Positions 1 to 6,948 of a stretch of DNA of 7,159 nucleotides are shown piece by piece. The notes below the pieces were generated by a model. That model saw only the letters and a program-made list of their open reading frames with translations. It was not told where the DNA came from and ran no database searches. The DNA is from Candidatus Sulfopaludibacter sp. SbA3. Its GTDB lineage: Bacteria > Acidobacteriota > Terriglobia > Bryobacterales > Bryobacteraceae. The stretch covers positions 9,477 to 16,635 of the forward strand of contig OKRF01000052.1 of assembly GCA_900290315.1 (NCBI GenBank), in the 5' to 3' direction. Both the position numbers and the translations under genes were made by a program. Numbering within the stretch: position 1 is the stretch's first letter; every line of letters begins with the position of its first letter.

Positions 1-49
1 CGAGCCAGGCACGAAGATTCGCCAAAAGGCGGCGAATTTCGAGCCTGGC
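1..49 (+). repeat. REP-like hairpin repeat, copy 1 (most complete)
   Basis: This extragenic imperfect palindrome recurs at 6995-7041 and 7117-7159 in the same orientation. The outer arms are GCCAGGC (4-10) and GCCTGGC (43-49), the middle arms CGAA (12-15) and TTCG (38-41), and the inner arms ATTCGCC (17-23) and GGCGAAT (31-37). This gives about 18 paired bases, one A/A mismatch, one bulged G and the loop AAAAGGC. Bases 1-47 are identical to copy 2, and bases 1-43 are identical to the last 43 bases of the window. The position outside genes, the size and the hairpin shape match REP elements, which are usually mobilised in trans by a RAYT (TnpA-REP) transposase; no such gene lies here. The repeat may extend to the left of the window. 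Confidence 0.8.
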
Positions 50-104
50 ACGGTTTGCGGCGTATACGTAGTTCGCATTTTTGAGAGAGTCGGCGCACTC
101 GCAC

Positions 105-134
105 GTTGGCACACTTATCTGGAACGATGCCAAC
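105..134 (-). terminator. weak hairpin downstream of the three-gene operon
   Basis: GTTGGCA (105-111) and TGCCAAC (128-134) form a perfect 7-bp stem around a 16-base loop, 21 bases past the TGA of the oxidoreductase gene. No T-run follows on the minus strand, so this would be a poor intrinsic terminator. It is the only stem I see between the operon end and the repeat at 1-49. The rest of 50-154 shows nothing recognisable. Either this stem or the REP-like hairpin could protect the mRNA 3' end; this is inference. Confidence 0.25.
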
Positions 135-154
135 CGACCAGAAGCACCTTGCGT

Positions 155-1369
155 TCACGGAGTTTCGCGGATCTCCACCAGCTTTCCTCCGTTCAGGATC
201 GATTCCCTGGCGGCCTCGATGACTAACTCGTTATAGCCGCTGTTGGCGGGGGTCGCCATGATGCCGGCTTTGTCGATCTCGCGGAGCAGGCTTTGGCGGA
301 GCGCCAGGGTCGAGCACTCGGCTTCTACGCGAAGGCAGGTCTGGATGATGTACTCCACCGACCGGTATCCGTACCCGACGGGGGCCAGGCCCTTGCCTCC
401 CACGTCCACATACTGAAAGTAATCCGGACTCGGCTCGGTATACAAGGTGGCGCCGGGGTCGCCGCTTTTGTGGGTGTAGGAGTATTTCAAGCCCCGGTAT
501 TGGTCCGAGTGCGCGATCAGCGCGCCGTCGTTCTCGCCTTTGCAATATAGGGTGAGGCCTTGTGTGTTTCCGCCCGGCGCCACATCGGGAAAGCCGAGAG
601 CATTCTGCACATTCAGGCAAGCTCCATTGTTCCAGATGACGCGCGCGTCGGTCCACAGAAAGCCTTCCTTACCGTTGGGAAAGCGATCGGGGATGCCATA
701 CACGCTGACGGCCACCGGCAGCAGCCCGGTGATGAAGTGCACCAGGTCCACGTAATGGCAGCCAATGTAGGTGAAGGCGTCGGAGTTCCGGGTGGTCATC
801 CAGTTCTGGAAATTGGAATGGCGGTAGAACCACTTTTCCAGCAGGCAGGCGGTTCCCAGCTTGAACTCTCCGAAACGGCCCGCGCGGTAACTACGGCGGG
901 CCATCAGGCTGCGATCGTCAAACCGCTTGTGGTATTCGACGCCTACGACCAGGCCGCGGGCTTGAGCTTCGCGCTCGATCTCGCGCGCCTCCGCGTGCCG
1001 GAGCACGAGCGGCTTGACGGAGCAGACGTGCTGTTCGCGAGAGAGGGCCTCCATGATGACGTTGAAATGCAGGTGGTCCGGCACCGCGACGACGACGATA
1101 TTACGCGGGGGCATGCGGGCGATCAGTTCCCGGAAAAGATCGGGCTGCGGCTGATCGGCATCGCCGGCAGTGGGGAACGCGCGGAACGATTGTCCCGGAA
1201 ACGCCTCAGCCATGGTGGGCGATGCGCAGAGCCCCTGCACGGTCTGGCGATGCTGGGCGCAAATGGCGATTTCGCCAATGCGCCCCTGACGCTGCATGTG
1301 ATACAGGGACGGCAGGATTTGATCGTGCGTGATCATGCCGCCGCCGACGATGAGGATTTCGGGTTTCAT
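155..1369 (-). CDS. Gfo/Idh/MocA family NAD(P)-dependent oxidoreductase
   Basis: A 404-residue protein with the two-domain layout of the family. The N-terminal Rossmann fold begins MKPEILIVGGGMITHDQ (nucleotide-binding glycines 9-11), and the strand-turn VVAVPDHLHF (93-102) follows. The family motif, usually EKP, reads VKP (118-120): the lysine is kept and the acidic residue is replaced. The C-terminal substrate domain holds EYHKRFDD (145-152) and GCHYVDLVHF (203-212), whose His205 and Asp208 sit where the family places active-site residues. Members reversibly oxidise hydroxyls of sugars, sugar acids or cyclitols, usually in the cytoplasm; no signal peptide is seen. The ATG follows the aminotransferase stop by two bases (TAATCATG), so this is the last gene of the operon and is probably translationally coupled. 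The family is certain; substrate and direction are unknown. Confidence 0.93.
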   Translation of the reverse strand: MKPEILIVGGGMITHDQILPSLYHMQRQGRIGEIAICAQHRQTVQGLCASPTMAEAFPGQSFRAFPTAGDADQPQPDLFRELIARMPPRNIVVVAVPDHLHFNVIMEALSREQHVCSVKPLVLRHAEAREIEREAQARGLVVGVEYHKRFDDRSLMARRSYRAGRFGEFKLGTACLLEKWFYRHSNFQNWMTTRNSDAFTYIGCHYVDLVHFITGLLPVAVSVYGIPDRFPNGKEGFLWTDARVIWNNGACLNVQNALGFPDVAPGGNTQGLTLYCKGENDGALIAHSDQYRGLKYSYTHKSGDPGATLYTEPSPDYFQYVDVGGKGLAPVGYGYRSVEYIIQTCLRVEAECSTLALRQSLLREIDKAGIMATPANSGYNELVIEAARESILNGGKLVEIRETP

Positions 1370-1371
1370 GA

Positions 1372-2751
1372 TTACGCCGCCGCCCGTTGTGCGGTAATTT
1401 CTTCGAACGCCTCTTCGAGCACGGCCACGCTTTCCCGAATGGCGGCCTCATCAATCACCAGGGGAGGAGAGATCTTCACCGTGCCGCCGCCAAAGCCGAC
1501 GGGGCTAAACATGAGCACTCCCTTCTCCACGCAGCGTTCCACCACCCGCCATGCCAACTCGCCGTCCGGTGACAGGTCGCCGGGCTGTACACAAGCGACG
1601 CCAGCGACGAGCCCCTTGCCATCCACGCGACCAATCTGCGGAAACCGCGACTGGAGCGCGCGCAGCCGTTCGTGCAGCAGAGCACCGGTGCGGCGTGAAT
1701 TTCCGGCGAGGTCCTCGTTGACCACCAGGTCGATGGACGCAAGCGCGGCCGCGCAGCAGACGGGATTCCCGGTATGAGTCGAGGTCATGCTTCCGGCGGG
1801 ATGCAGGTCCATCACGCCGGGCGTGCCGGCTACGGCCGAGATGGGGAGTGAACTGGCCATGCCTTTGCCGAACAACGCCAGGTCGGGAACCACGCCATAG
1901 TGCTCGAATCCCCAAAGCGTGCCGGTGCGTCCGAAACCGGCTTGCACTTCATCGCAGACCAGGAGCGCATCGTGGGCGGTGCACCAGCGCCGCAGCGCGT
2001 GCATGTATTCGGCGGGGGCGAAGGCCGCGCTTCCACCCTGGTAGGTTTCCAGGATCACGCCGGCGACGGAATCGGGTGGGACATTGTGCTCGCGCAAGGC
2101 TCGCTCGAAGCCGTCGAATGAGTTGTCGGCGGTGCGAAAACCATCGGGAAACGGAATCTGCACGAAACCCGGATCGAGGTTCCCGATCCAATCCTTCAGC
2201 GCCGGAATGCCGCCGGCCTGTTGCGATCCGAGGGTGCGGCCGTGGAACGACTTGTCATAGGAGACGATGACGTTCTTCGCGCGGTTGCCCGACCGGGAGG
2301 CATGCGTGCGGCACAGCTTGATGGCGCACTCCACGGTTTCTGAACCCGTGGTCAGCAGGAAGATCTTCCGCAGGGGTTGCGGCAGCAGGTTCGCCAGACG
2401 CTCCACCAGGCGGGCGCGGATCTCACTAGGGAAGCAGTAATTGGTGAGCAACCGGCTGTCCGCCTGCCGCGCGATGGCATCGGCGATCTGCTTGCGCCCG
2501 TGGCCGGCGTTGGCAATCAGCACACCGGAGGACCAGTCGATCCACTGGTTGCCCCAGGCATCATAGACCTGGAATCCTTCAGCGCGATCCCAGACTACAG
2601 GCGGCTGCCCGCACATGGCAATGGGCTCGTACGCCTGCAGCTTCTGGAGGATGGGAATCGATTCAGGAACCACGAAGTCCGTGACGATTCTGCGAAGCGC
2701 GGTCTCTACGCGAGGGACGGGCTTCGGCGTAAGGTCGAATTCTCTTGCCAT
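1372..2751 (-). CDS. class III PLP-dependent aminotransferase
   Basis: A 459-residue cytoplasmic fold-type I, class III (omega/ornithine/GABA-type) aminotransferase of usual length. Visible motifs are TTGSETVECA (134-143, PLP phosphate binding), SFHGRT (168-173, ring stacking), LLVCDEVQAGFGRTG (263-277, Asp267 pairing with the PLP nitrogen), FGKGMASSLP (294-303, Lys296 as Schiff-base lysine) and STHTGNP (324-330). All catalytic positions look intact. Where GABA aminotransferase has EPVQGEGG, this protein reads ETYQGG (235-240), and the usual C-terminal IRxLPPL reads VKISPPL (425-431). The Glu/Arg gate pair therefore appears to be Gly240/Lys426, suggesting an amino donor or acceptor other than the GABA/glutamate pair. 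The gene lies 6 bases after the permease stop and 2 bases before the oxidoreductase. Likely it moves an amino group to or from a sugar-derived aldehyde or ketone; that is inference from neighbours. Confidence 0.95.
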   Translation of the reverse strand: MAREFDLTPKPVPRVETALRRIVTDFVVPESIPILQKLQAYEPIAMCGQPPVVWDRAEGFQVYDAWGNQWIDWSSGVLIANAGHGRKQIADAIARQADSRLLTNYCFPSEIRARLVERLANLLPQPLRKIFLLTTGSETVECAIKLCRTHASRSGNRAKNVIVSYDKSFHGRTLGSQQAGGIPALKDWIGNLDPGFVQIPFPDGFRTADNSFDGFERALREHNVPPDSVAGVILETYQGGSAAFAPAEYMHALRRWCTAHDALLVCDEVQAGFGRTGTLWGFEHYGVVPDLALFGKGMASSLPISAVAGTPGVMDLHPAGSMTSTHTGNPVCCAAALASIDLVVNEDLAGNSRRTGALLHERLRALQSRFPQIGRVDGKGLVAGVACVQPGDLSPDGELAWRVVERCVEKGVLMFSPVGFGGGTVKISPPLVIDEAAIRESVAVLEEAFEEITAQRAAA

Positions 2752-2757
2752 ATTCTT

Positions 2758-4041
<1,284 letters not shown>

Positions 4042-4058
4042 GGCGCGCTTCCAGTATT

Positions 4059-4076
4059 ATGTTTTCAGTAAAACGT
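4059..4076 (-). promoter_or_regulatory. operator-like palindrome at the permease operon promoter
   Basis: An 18-base imperfect palindrome contains the perfect inverted repeat GTTTT (4061-4065), CAGT, AAAAC (4070-4074); the outermost bases of the 18 also pair, with one mismatch between. It overlaps a perfect 8-base palindrome AAACGTTT (4071-4078). The site starts three bases downstream of the TATAAT box and covers the expected transcription start near 4072. That is a classic repressor position, and AACGTT-centred half sites are typical of LacI-family sugar regulators. No regulator gene is in the window, so the binding family is a guess. Confidence 0.5.
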
Positions 4077-4078
4077 TT

Positions 4079-4108
4079 ATTATAGACGAGCGGGGTGGCA
4101 AACACCAA
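4079..4108 (-). promoter_or_regulatory. sigma70-type promoter for the permease-aminotransferase-oxidoreductase operon
   Basis: The minus strand carries a perfect -10 box TATAAT (4084-4079), with a weak -35 TTGGTG (4108-4103) 18 bases upstream. It lies in an AT-rich island unlike the surrounding GC-rich DNA. The predicted start near 4072 gives a leader of about 31 bases to the ATC codon at 4041 and would put the GGAAG site within it. The in-frame TAA at 4057-4059 is also in the leader, so the coding start must be downstream of it. Confidence 0.55.
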
Positions 4109-4152
4109 TGCGATTACGCACTTCCTGGCAGTGCGGGAAGCGTGCGGGTTTG

Positions 4153-4220
4153 GGGTCAGACCGCTCCGCTCTGTCCACGACGGCGCAAAAGCGGCGCCGC
4201 GGGACAGAGAAGTCTGACCC
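4153..4220. repeat. 68-base multi-segment hairpin (second REP-like family, possible terminator)
   Basis: Three nested perfect stems are visible: GGGTCAGAC (4153-4161) with GTCTGACCC (4212-4220); CTCTGTCC (4169-4176) with GGACAGAG (4202-4209); and CGGCGC (4181-4186) with GCGCCG (4194-4199). The loop is AAAAGCG. That makes 23 base pairs. It lies 72 bases past the stop of the rsmB-like gene and upstream of the operon promoter, so it could end the hydrolase-RsmB transcript, but no T-run follows on either strand. From memory, GGGTCAGAC-type arms occur in REP/RAYT-associated repeats of several bacteria. Only one copy is present here. The rest of 4042-4292 holds the promoter region, a small stem GCACT/AGTGC (4118-4134) and nothing else clear. 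Confidence 0.7.
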
Positions 4221-4292
4221 GCGGCGCGCGACGCCGAACCGGCGGCCCTGGAGCCCAAGCCATCGCTCGCGGTGGCCTACAAGAGCAACTGG

Positions 4293-5354
4293 CTAGCCGC
4301 CGATGACCGCCGCGAAAAACCCATCGCCGGCATCGCGCCCGGGAATGCGGCGCACAGTCTTCACGATCGCTTCGCACGGAACAGCCGCAACGATATGGTC
4401 ATTCTCTTCGATCTCGAGCGAACAGGTGGAATACACGAGCAACCCGCCGGGCGCGAGTGCCGCCCGCGCATTTGCCAACAGCGCTGACTGCCGGCGAGGA
4501 AGGTCGTCAAGATCGGCCGCAGTCAGCCGCCACTTAATTTCGGGATTGCGTCCCAGCGTGCCAGTACCGGAACAGGGTGCGTCCACCAGAATTCGGTCGA
4601 AGCGGCCGGAGAAGGGCAGCGGACGAGTGCCATCCAGCACCACCAGGGAGGCATTCAGGCCTTTGAGTTGGAGCAGCCGATGGAGGTGCAGGTCGCAGGC
4701 GATCGCGTGCACGCCTGCTCCCAGGGCCTGGGCAGTTTTATTGCCGGGCGCCGCGCAGAGGTCGAGGAAGCTCTGCCCGGGAGCCAGGTCAAGGAGGGGA
4801 ACGATGGATTGCGACCCGATGTCCTGCATGCGGCCGGTAGGAGCGGTATAGGCGACAGGCGCGGACAACGCGGCGCGCGCGATGCCCTGGGCTGTATCGG
4901 CGTCGAACTGGCGCTGCCAGCGGGCTAGCAGCCACTCAGGGCAGGAGAGCGCGGTTGCGAGGTCGGGCCAGGCGACGGGGTCGCGATCCACCTGGCGCAG
5001 GATGGCGTTCACCAGCCCGGCGGCCGACCGTTTGCGGGCGCGCTTCACCAATTCCACGCTCTCCGCAACGGCCGCGTGGGCCGGGATGCGCTCCAGGTAG
5101 CGAAGCTGGTAGATGCCCATGCGGAGCGCCACGCGCACTTCGCTATCCAGCTTCTGCCGGCGGCCGGAATAGTGCGCGATGAGGTAGTCCAATTGCGCGC
5201 GGTAGCGGAGCACGCCGAAGACAATCTCCTGAGCCAGGCCGGCATCGCGCGAGTCCAGGTCCGCGCTGCGCGCCAGCAGCAGGTCGGAAGCGTAGCCACC
5301 GGCTTCTACTTTGCGTAGAATGTCGAAGGCCGTGCTGCGGGCGGGGGAGATCAA
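4293..5354 (-). CDS. rsmB: RsmB-type 16S rRNA (cytosine-C5) methyltransferase, short form
   Basis: Predicted SAM-dependent enzyme that methylates a 16S rRNA cytosine (C967 in E. coli) during ribosome assembly. Residues 1-125 form a NusB-like RNA-binding domain (STAFDILRKVEAGGYAS; QEIVFGVLRYRAQLDYLI; VNAILR). The Rossmann methyltransferase follows: motif I DLCAAPGNKT (198-207; Asn205 replaces the usual second Gly), FDRILVDAPCSGTG (252-265) with Cys261, PEIKW (271-275), and LVYSTCSLEIEEN (306-318) with Cys311, the expected nucleophile, ending in GDGFF. Both catalytic cysteines are present. Length is 353 residues against about 430 in E. coli; most of the loss is between the NusB domain and motif I. 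I chose TTG at 5354 because homology begins at ISPARSTAF and the TTG overlaps the upstream hydrolase TGA by four bases (TTGA). The open frame continues to 5696, but that part is antisense-like shadow of the hydrolase gene. Confidence 0.9.
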   Translation of the reverse strand: MISPARSTAFDILRKVEAGGYASDLLLARSADLDSRDAGLAQEIVFGVLRYRAQLDYLIAHYSGRRQKLDSEVRVALRMGIYQLRYLERIPAHAAVAESVELVKRARKRSAAGLVNAILRQVDRDPVAWPDLATALSCPEWLLARWQRQFDADTAQGIARAALSAPVAYTAPTGRMQDIGSQSIVPLLDLAPGQSFLDLCAAPGNKTAQALGAGVHAIACDLHLHRLLQLKGLNASLVVLDGTRPLPFSGRFDRILVDAPCSGTGTLGRNPEIKWRLTAADLDDLPRRQSALLANARAALAPGGLLVYSTCSLEIEENDHIVAAVPCEAIVKTVRRIPGRDAGDGFFAAVIGG

Positions 5355-6352
5355 TGCGTGTCCGTTTTCGGAAAGAGCAGCGGCAACGCCGATTCCGCGG
5401 TAAACATGCAGCGGGCGTTGTGGCCGCACAACCCAACGACCAGCACCTGGTGCTTGGCCGCGAACTTTTCGTTGACATATTTTTCGAAGGCCTGGCCGCG
5501 CGCCAGGCGTGTGGAGCCTTGCGCCATGGCCGGGCAGGAGCCATCGAAGCCGCCCAGTGGGAGAATGTCCAGTTCGCCCAGCAGGTAGGTGACGGGGCGG
5601 GAGGCAAGCTGCTTCCGCAGTTGATCGTCGGTGGACCTGGTGTTGTATCCGGTGCGGCCCTGAAATCCGTACGGCCAGTGGTCGTAGGTGGTGCAATTGC
5701 GCGCATCGCCATAGGGGCGGAAGGTGATGCCGCCTTCGCCCACCGGCCGTGTGTTGTCCAGATAGGCGTAACTGGAGGGGTTGGCGACGATATAGGTGAC
5801 GGGAACGCCCAACGTTTCGTGGATGCGATTGCTCATCTCGTAGCGGTTGACGAATTGGCCGCCGGCGGAATGGCCGGCCACCACGATGCTCTTGAGGTTG
5901 GGGAAGGCCTGCCGGGCGGCCAGCTTGCGCAGGAGTTCGTCCACGAAATCGAAGGAAGTGAGCTTATCGTTATTACTGGCCACGCCGCCGGAGCGCCAAC
6001 TGTCGCCGAGGCAGCTATAGCTGACTTCGTTGGGGGCGAGGGTGTCATGGCAGCCGGCGGCATTGGAGGCAATCCGCGGAGCAATCACCACGGTATCTTC
6101 CAGGGCATCGGCCAGGAAGGCCGCGGCGAGCGAGGTGCGGAAGTAGTTATCGGCATCGCGATTGGTGCCGTGAATCACCACCAGAGCACGGGTGATCTTC
6201 TCGTTCCTGGTATCGAGCGAATAGGTGCGGTAGATGAGGGAGCGGGTAGGTCCGCCGGCCAGAGTGACGAACTCGGTGCAGGCCGGCGTGGCGTTGGTGC
6301 AGGCGGCGCCCCACGCGGAGGCGGCTATGAAAAAAATGCTAAGAAAGCGCAT
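5351..6352 (-). CDS. secreted alpha/beta hydrolase (serine esterase-like)
   Basis: A 333-residue protein with an N-terminal signal peptide (MRFLSIFFIAASAWGA, cleavage near residue 17) and a serine hydrolase core. VVIHGTNRDADNY (58-70) fits the HG oxyanion loop, and VVAGHSAGGQF (157-167) holds the nucleophile elbow with Ser162. GELD (259-262) is a likely acid and GHNARCMF (310-317) a likely catalytic His311. Eight cysteines follow the signal region (18, 25, 101, 114, 220, 273, 309, 315), suggesting disulfide bonds outside the cytoplasm. Substrate is unknown; ester or polyester/peptide cleavage is possible. The start is ATG 6352; the TTG one codon upstream is less likely. Its TGA overlaps the TTG of the rsmB-like gene, so the two are co-transcribed. 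It diverges from the cupin gene. Confidence 0.85.
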   Translation of the reverse strand: MRFLSIFFIAASAWGAACTNATPACTEFVTLAGGPTRSLIYRTYSLDTRNEKITRALVVIHGTNRDADNYFRTSLAAAFLADALEDTVVIAPRIASNAAGCHDTLAPNEVSYSCLGDSWRSGGVASNNDKLTSFDFVDELLRKLAARQAFPNLKSIVVAGHSAGGQFVNRYEMSNRIHETLGVPVTYIVANPSSYAYLDNTRPVGEGGITFRPYGDARNCTTYDHWPYGFQGRTGYNTRSTDDQLRKQLASRPVTYLLGELDILPLGGFDGSCPAMAQGSTRLARGQAFEKYVNEKFAAKHQVLVVGLCGHNARCMFTAESALPLLFPKTDTH

Positions 6353-6384
6353 CAACGGAATTCTATCAGGGGTAAACTCCAGGA
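6353..6384. promoter_or_regulatory. 32-base divergent intergenic region with paired -10-like boxes
   Basis: The hydrolase (minus) and cupin (plus) starts are only 32 bases apart. Minus strand: TAGAAT (6365-6360) ends seven bases before the ATG at 6352. Plus strand: TAAACT (6373-6378) ends six bases before the ATG at 6385. No convincing -35 or well-spaced ribosome site is seen for either; an AGGA directly abuts the cupin ATG. This spacing would suit leaderless or nearly leaderless transcripts. The boxes are short, so the call is tentative. Confidence 0.35.
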
Positions 6385-6846
6385 ATGAAACTCATTGCGA
6401 TGATCCTGTTATGCGCCGGCTTCGCGCTGCCTGCGGGCGATCCCGAAGGCTTCCACGTGTGGAAGTCCGCGGAGCTGAAATCGATTGCCAAGACGCTCGC
6501 ACCCAAAGTGAACGAGACTCACTCGGCGACGCAGCCGATTCCGGGAATCGGCAACTATTCCTTCATCACGATTCTGCGCACGGCTACTGCCGCGGCTGAG
6601 TATCACGAAACGCAGGCTGACGTTTTCGTGGTGGAGACCGGAGAGGGCACGCTGGTGATTGGCGGCCACCTGGTCGACGAAAAGGCCACCGCGCCCCACG
6701 AAAGGCGTGGCACTTCCATCACCGGCGGAACGGAGCGCAAACTCGCGCCCGGCGATATCGTCTCGATCCCGGCGAAGATTCCGCACCAGATCAAGGTGGA
6801 TGCGGGCAAGCAGATTGCGTACTTCATCGTGAAAGTGACGCAGTGA
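6385..6846 (+). CDS. secreted small cupin-domain protein
   Basis: A 153-residue protein starting MKLIAMILLCAGFALPAG, a clear signal peptide with cleavage near residue 17. A single cupin barrel follows: motif 1 is AEYHETQADVFVVETGEG (71-88) and motif 2 is PGDIVSIPAKIPHQI (122-136). His74 and His134 are likely metal ligands, with Asp79 or Glu75 a possible third; the second His of the usual HxH is Thr76, so the metal site is not the full 3-His/1-Glu set. Between the motifs is an extended loop with HERRGTSITGGTER (105-118). The protein is probably periplasmic or exported. No enzyme activity can be assigned; such proteins may bind a small ligand or be oxygenase/isomerase-like. It is monocistronic, reads away from the hydrolase gene, and a hairpin follows 12 bases after its stop. 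Confidence 0.88.
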   Translation: MKLIAMILLCAGFALPAGDPEGFHVWKSAELKSIAKTLAPKVNETHSATQPIPGIGNYSFITILRTATAAAEYHETQADVFVVETGEGTLVIGGHLVDEKATAPHERRGTSITGGTERKLAPGDIVSIPAKIPHQIKVDAGKQIAYFIVKVTQ

Positions 6847-6858
6847 GCTGCAGAGTAG

Positions 6859-6886
6859 GACAGACGATCGTTTTTTGTCGTCTGTC
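6859..6886 (+). terminator. hairpin after the cupin gene
   Basis: GACAGACGA (6859-6867) pairs perfectly over 9 bases with TCGTCTGTC (6878-6886); the loop TCGTTTTTTG contains six T. It begins 12 bases past the cupin TGA. The T-run is in the loop rather than after the stem. An alternative small stem, ACGATCGT followed directly by TTTTT, could also form. It most likely ends or stabilises the cupin transcript. Confidence 0.5.
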
Positions 6887-6891
6887 AATTA

Positions 6892-6906
6892 GGGGCGCTC
6901 CGCCCC
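6892..6906 (+). terminator. second GC-rich hairpin after the cupin gene
   Basis: GGGGCG (6892-6897) and CGCCCC (6901-6906) form a perfect 6-bp stem around CTC, five bases past the previous hairpin. Only GCAAAA follows, with no T-run on the plus strand. It may act together with the first hairpin, or be a small repeat in its own right. Confidence 0.35.
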
Positions 6907-6948
6907 GCAAAACGGAATGAAAAACGGGAGTCACTCGACCGGTTTGGG

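Noticed and set aside
61..70. Small palindromes CGTATACG and TACGTA
   Set aside because: Too short and without context; likely chance.
560..1777. Long plus-strand open frame of 405 codons
   Set aside because: It lies opposite the oxidoreductase and aminotransferase genes, has no recognisable motif, and is expected in GC-rich DNA.
4218..4292. Coding-like plus-strand stretch (ALEPKPSLAVAYKSNW) between the hairpin and the rsmB end
   Set aside because: It is short, begins just after a TGA and runs into the antisense of rsmB; possibly a gene remnant, but I cannot match it to any family.
5355..5696. N-terminal extension of the rsmB frame by 114 codons
   Set aside because: It overlaps the hydrolase gene in another frame, has Arg/Pro-rich shadow composition, and homology starts at the TTG.
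5354..6388. Long plus-strand open frame of 344 codons
   Set aside because: It is the antisense of the hydrolase gene; its Gly/Ala/Val-rich product has no domain, while the minus strand has a signal peptide and GHSAGG.
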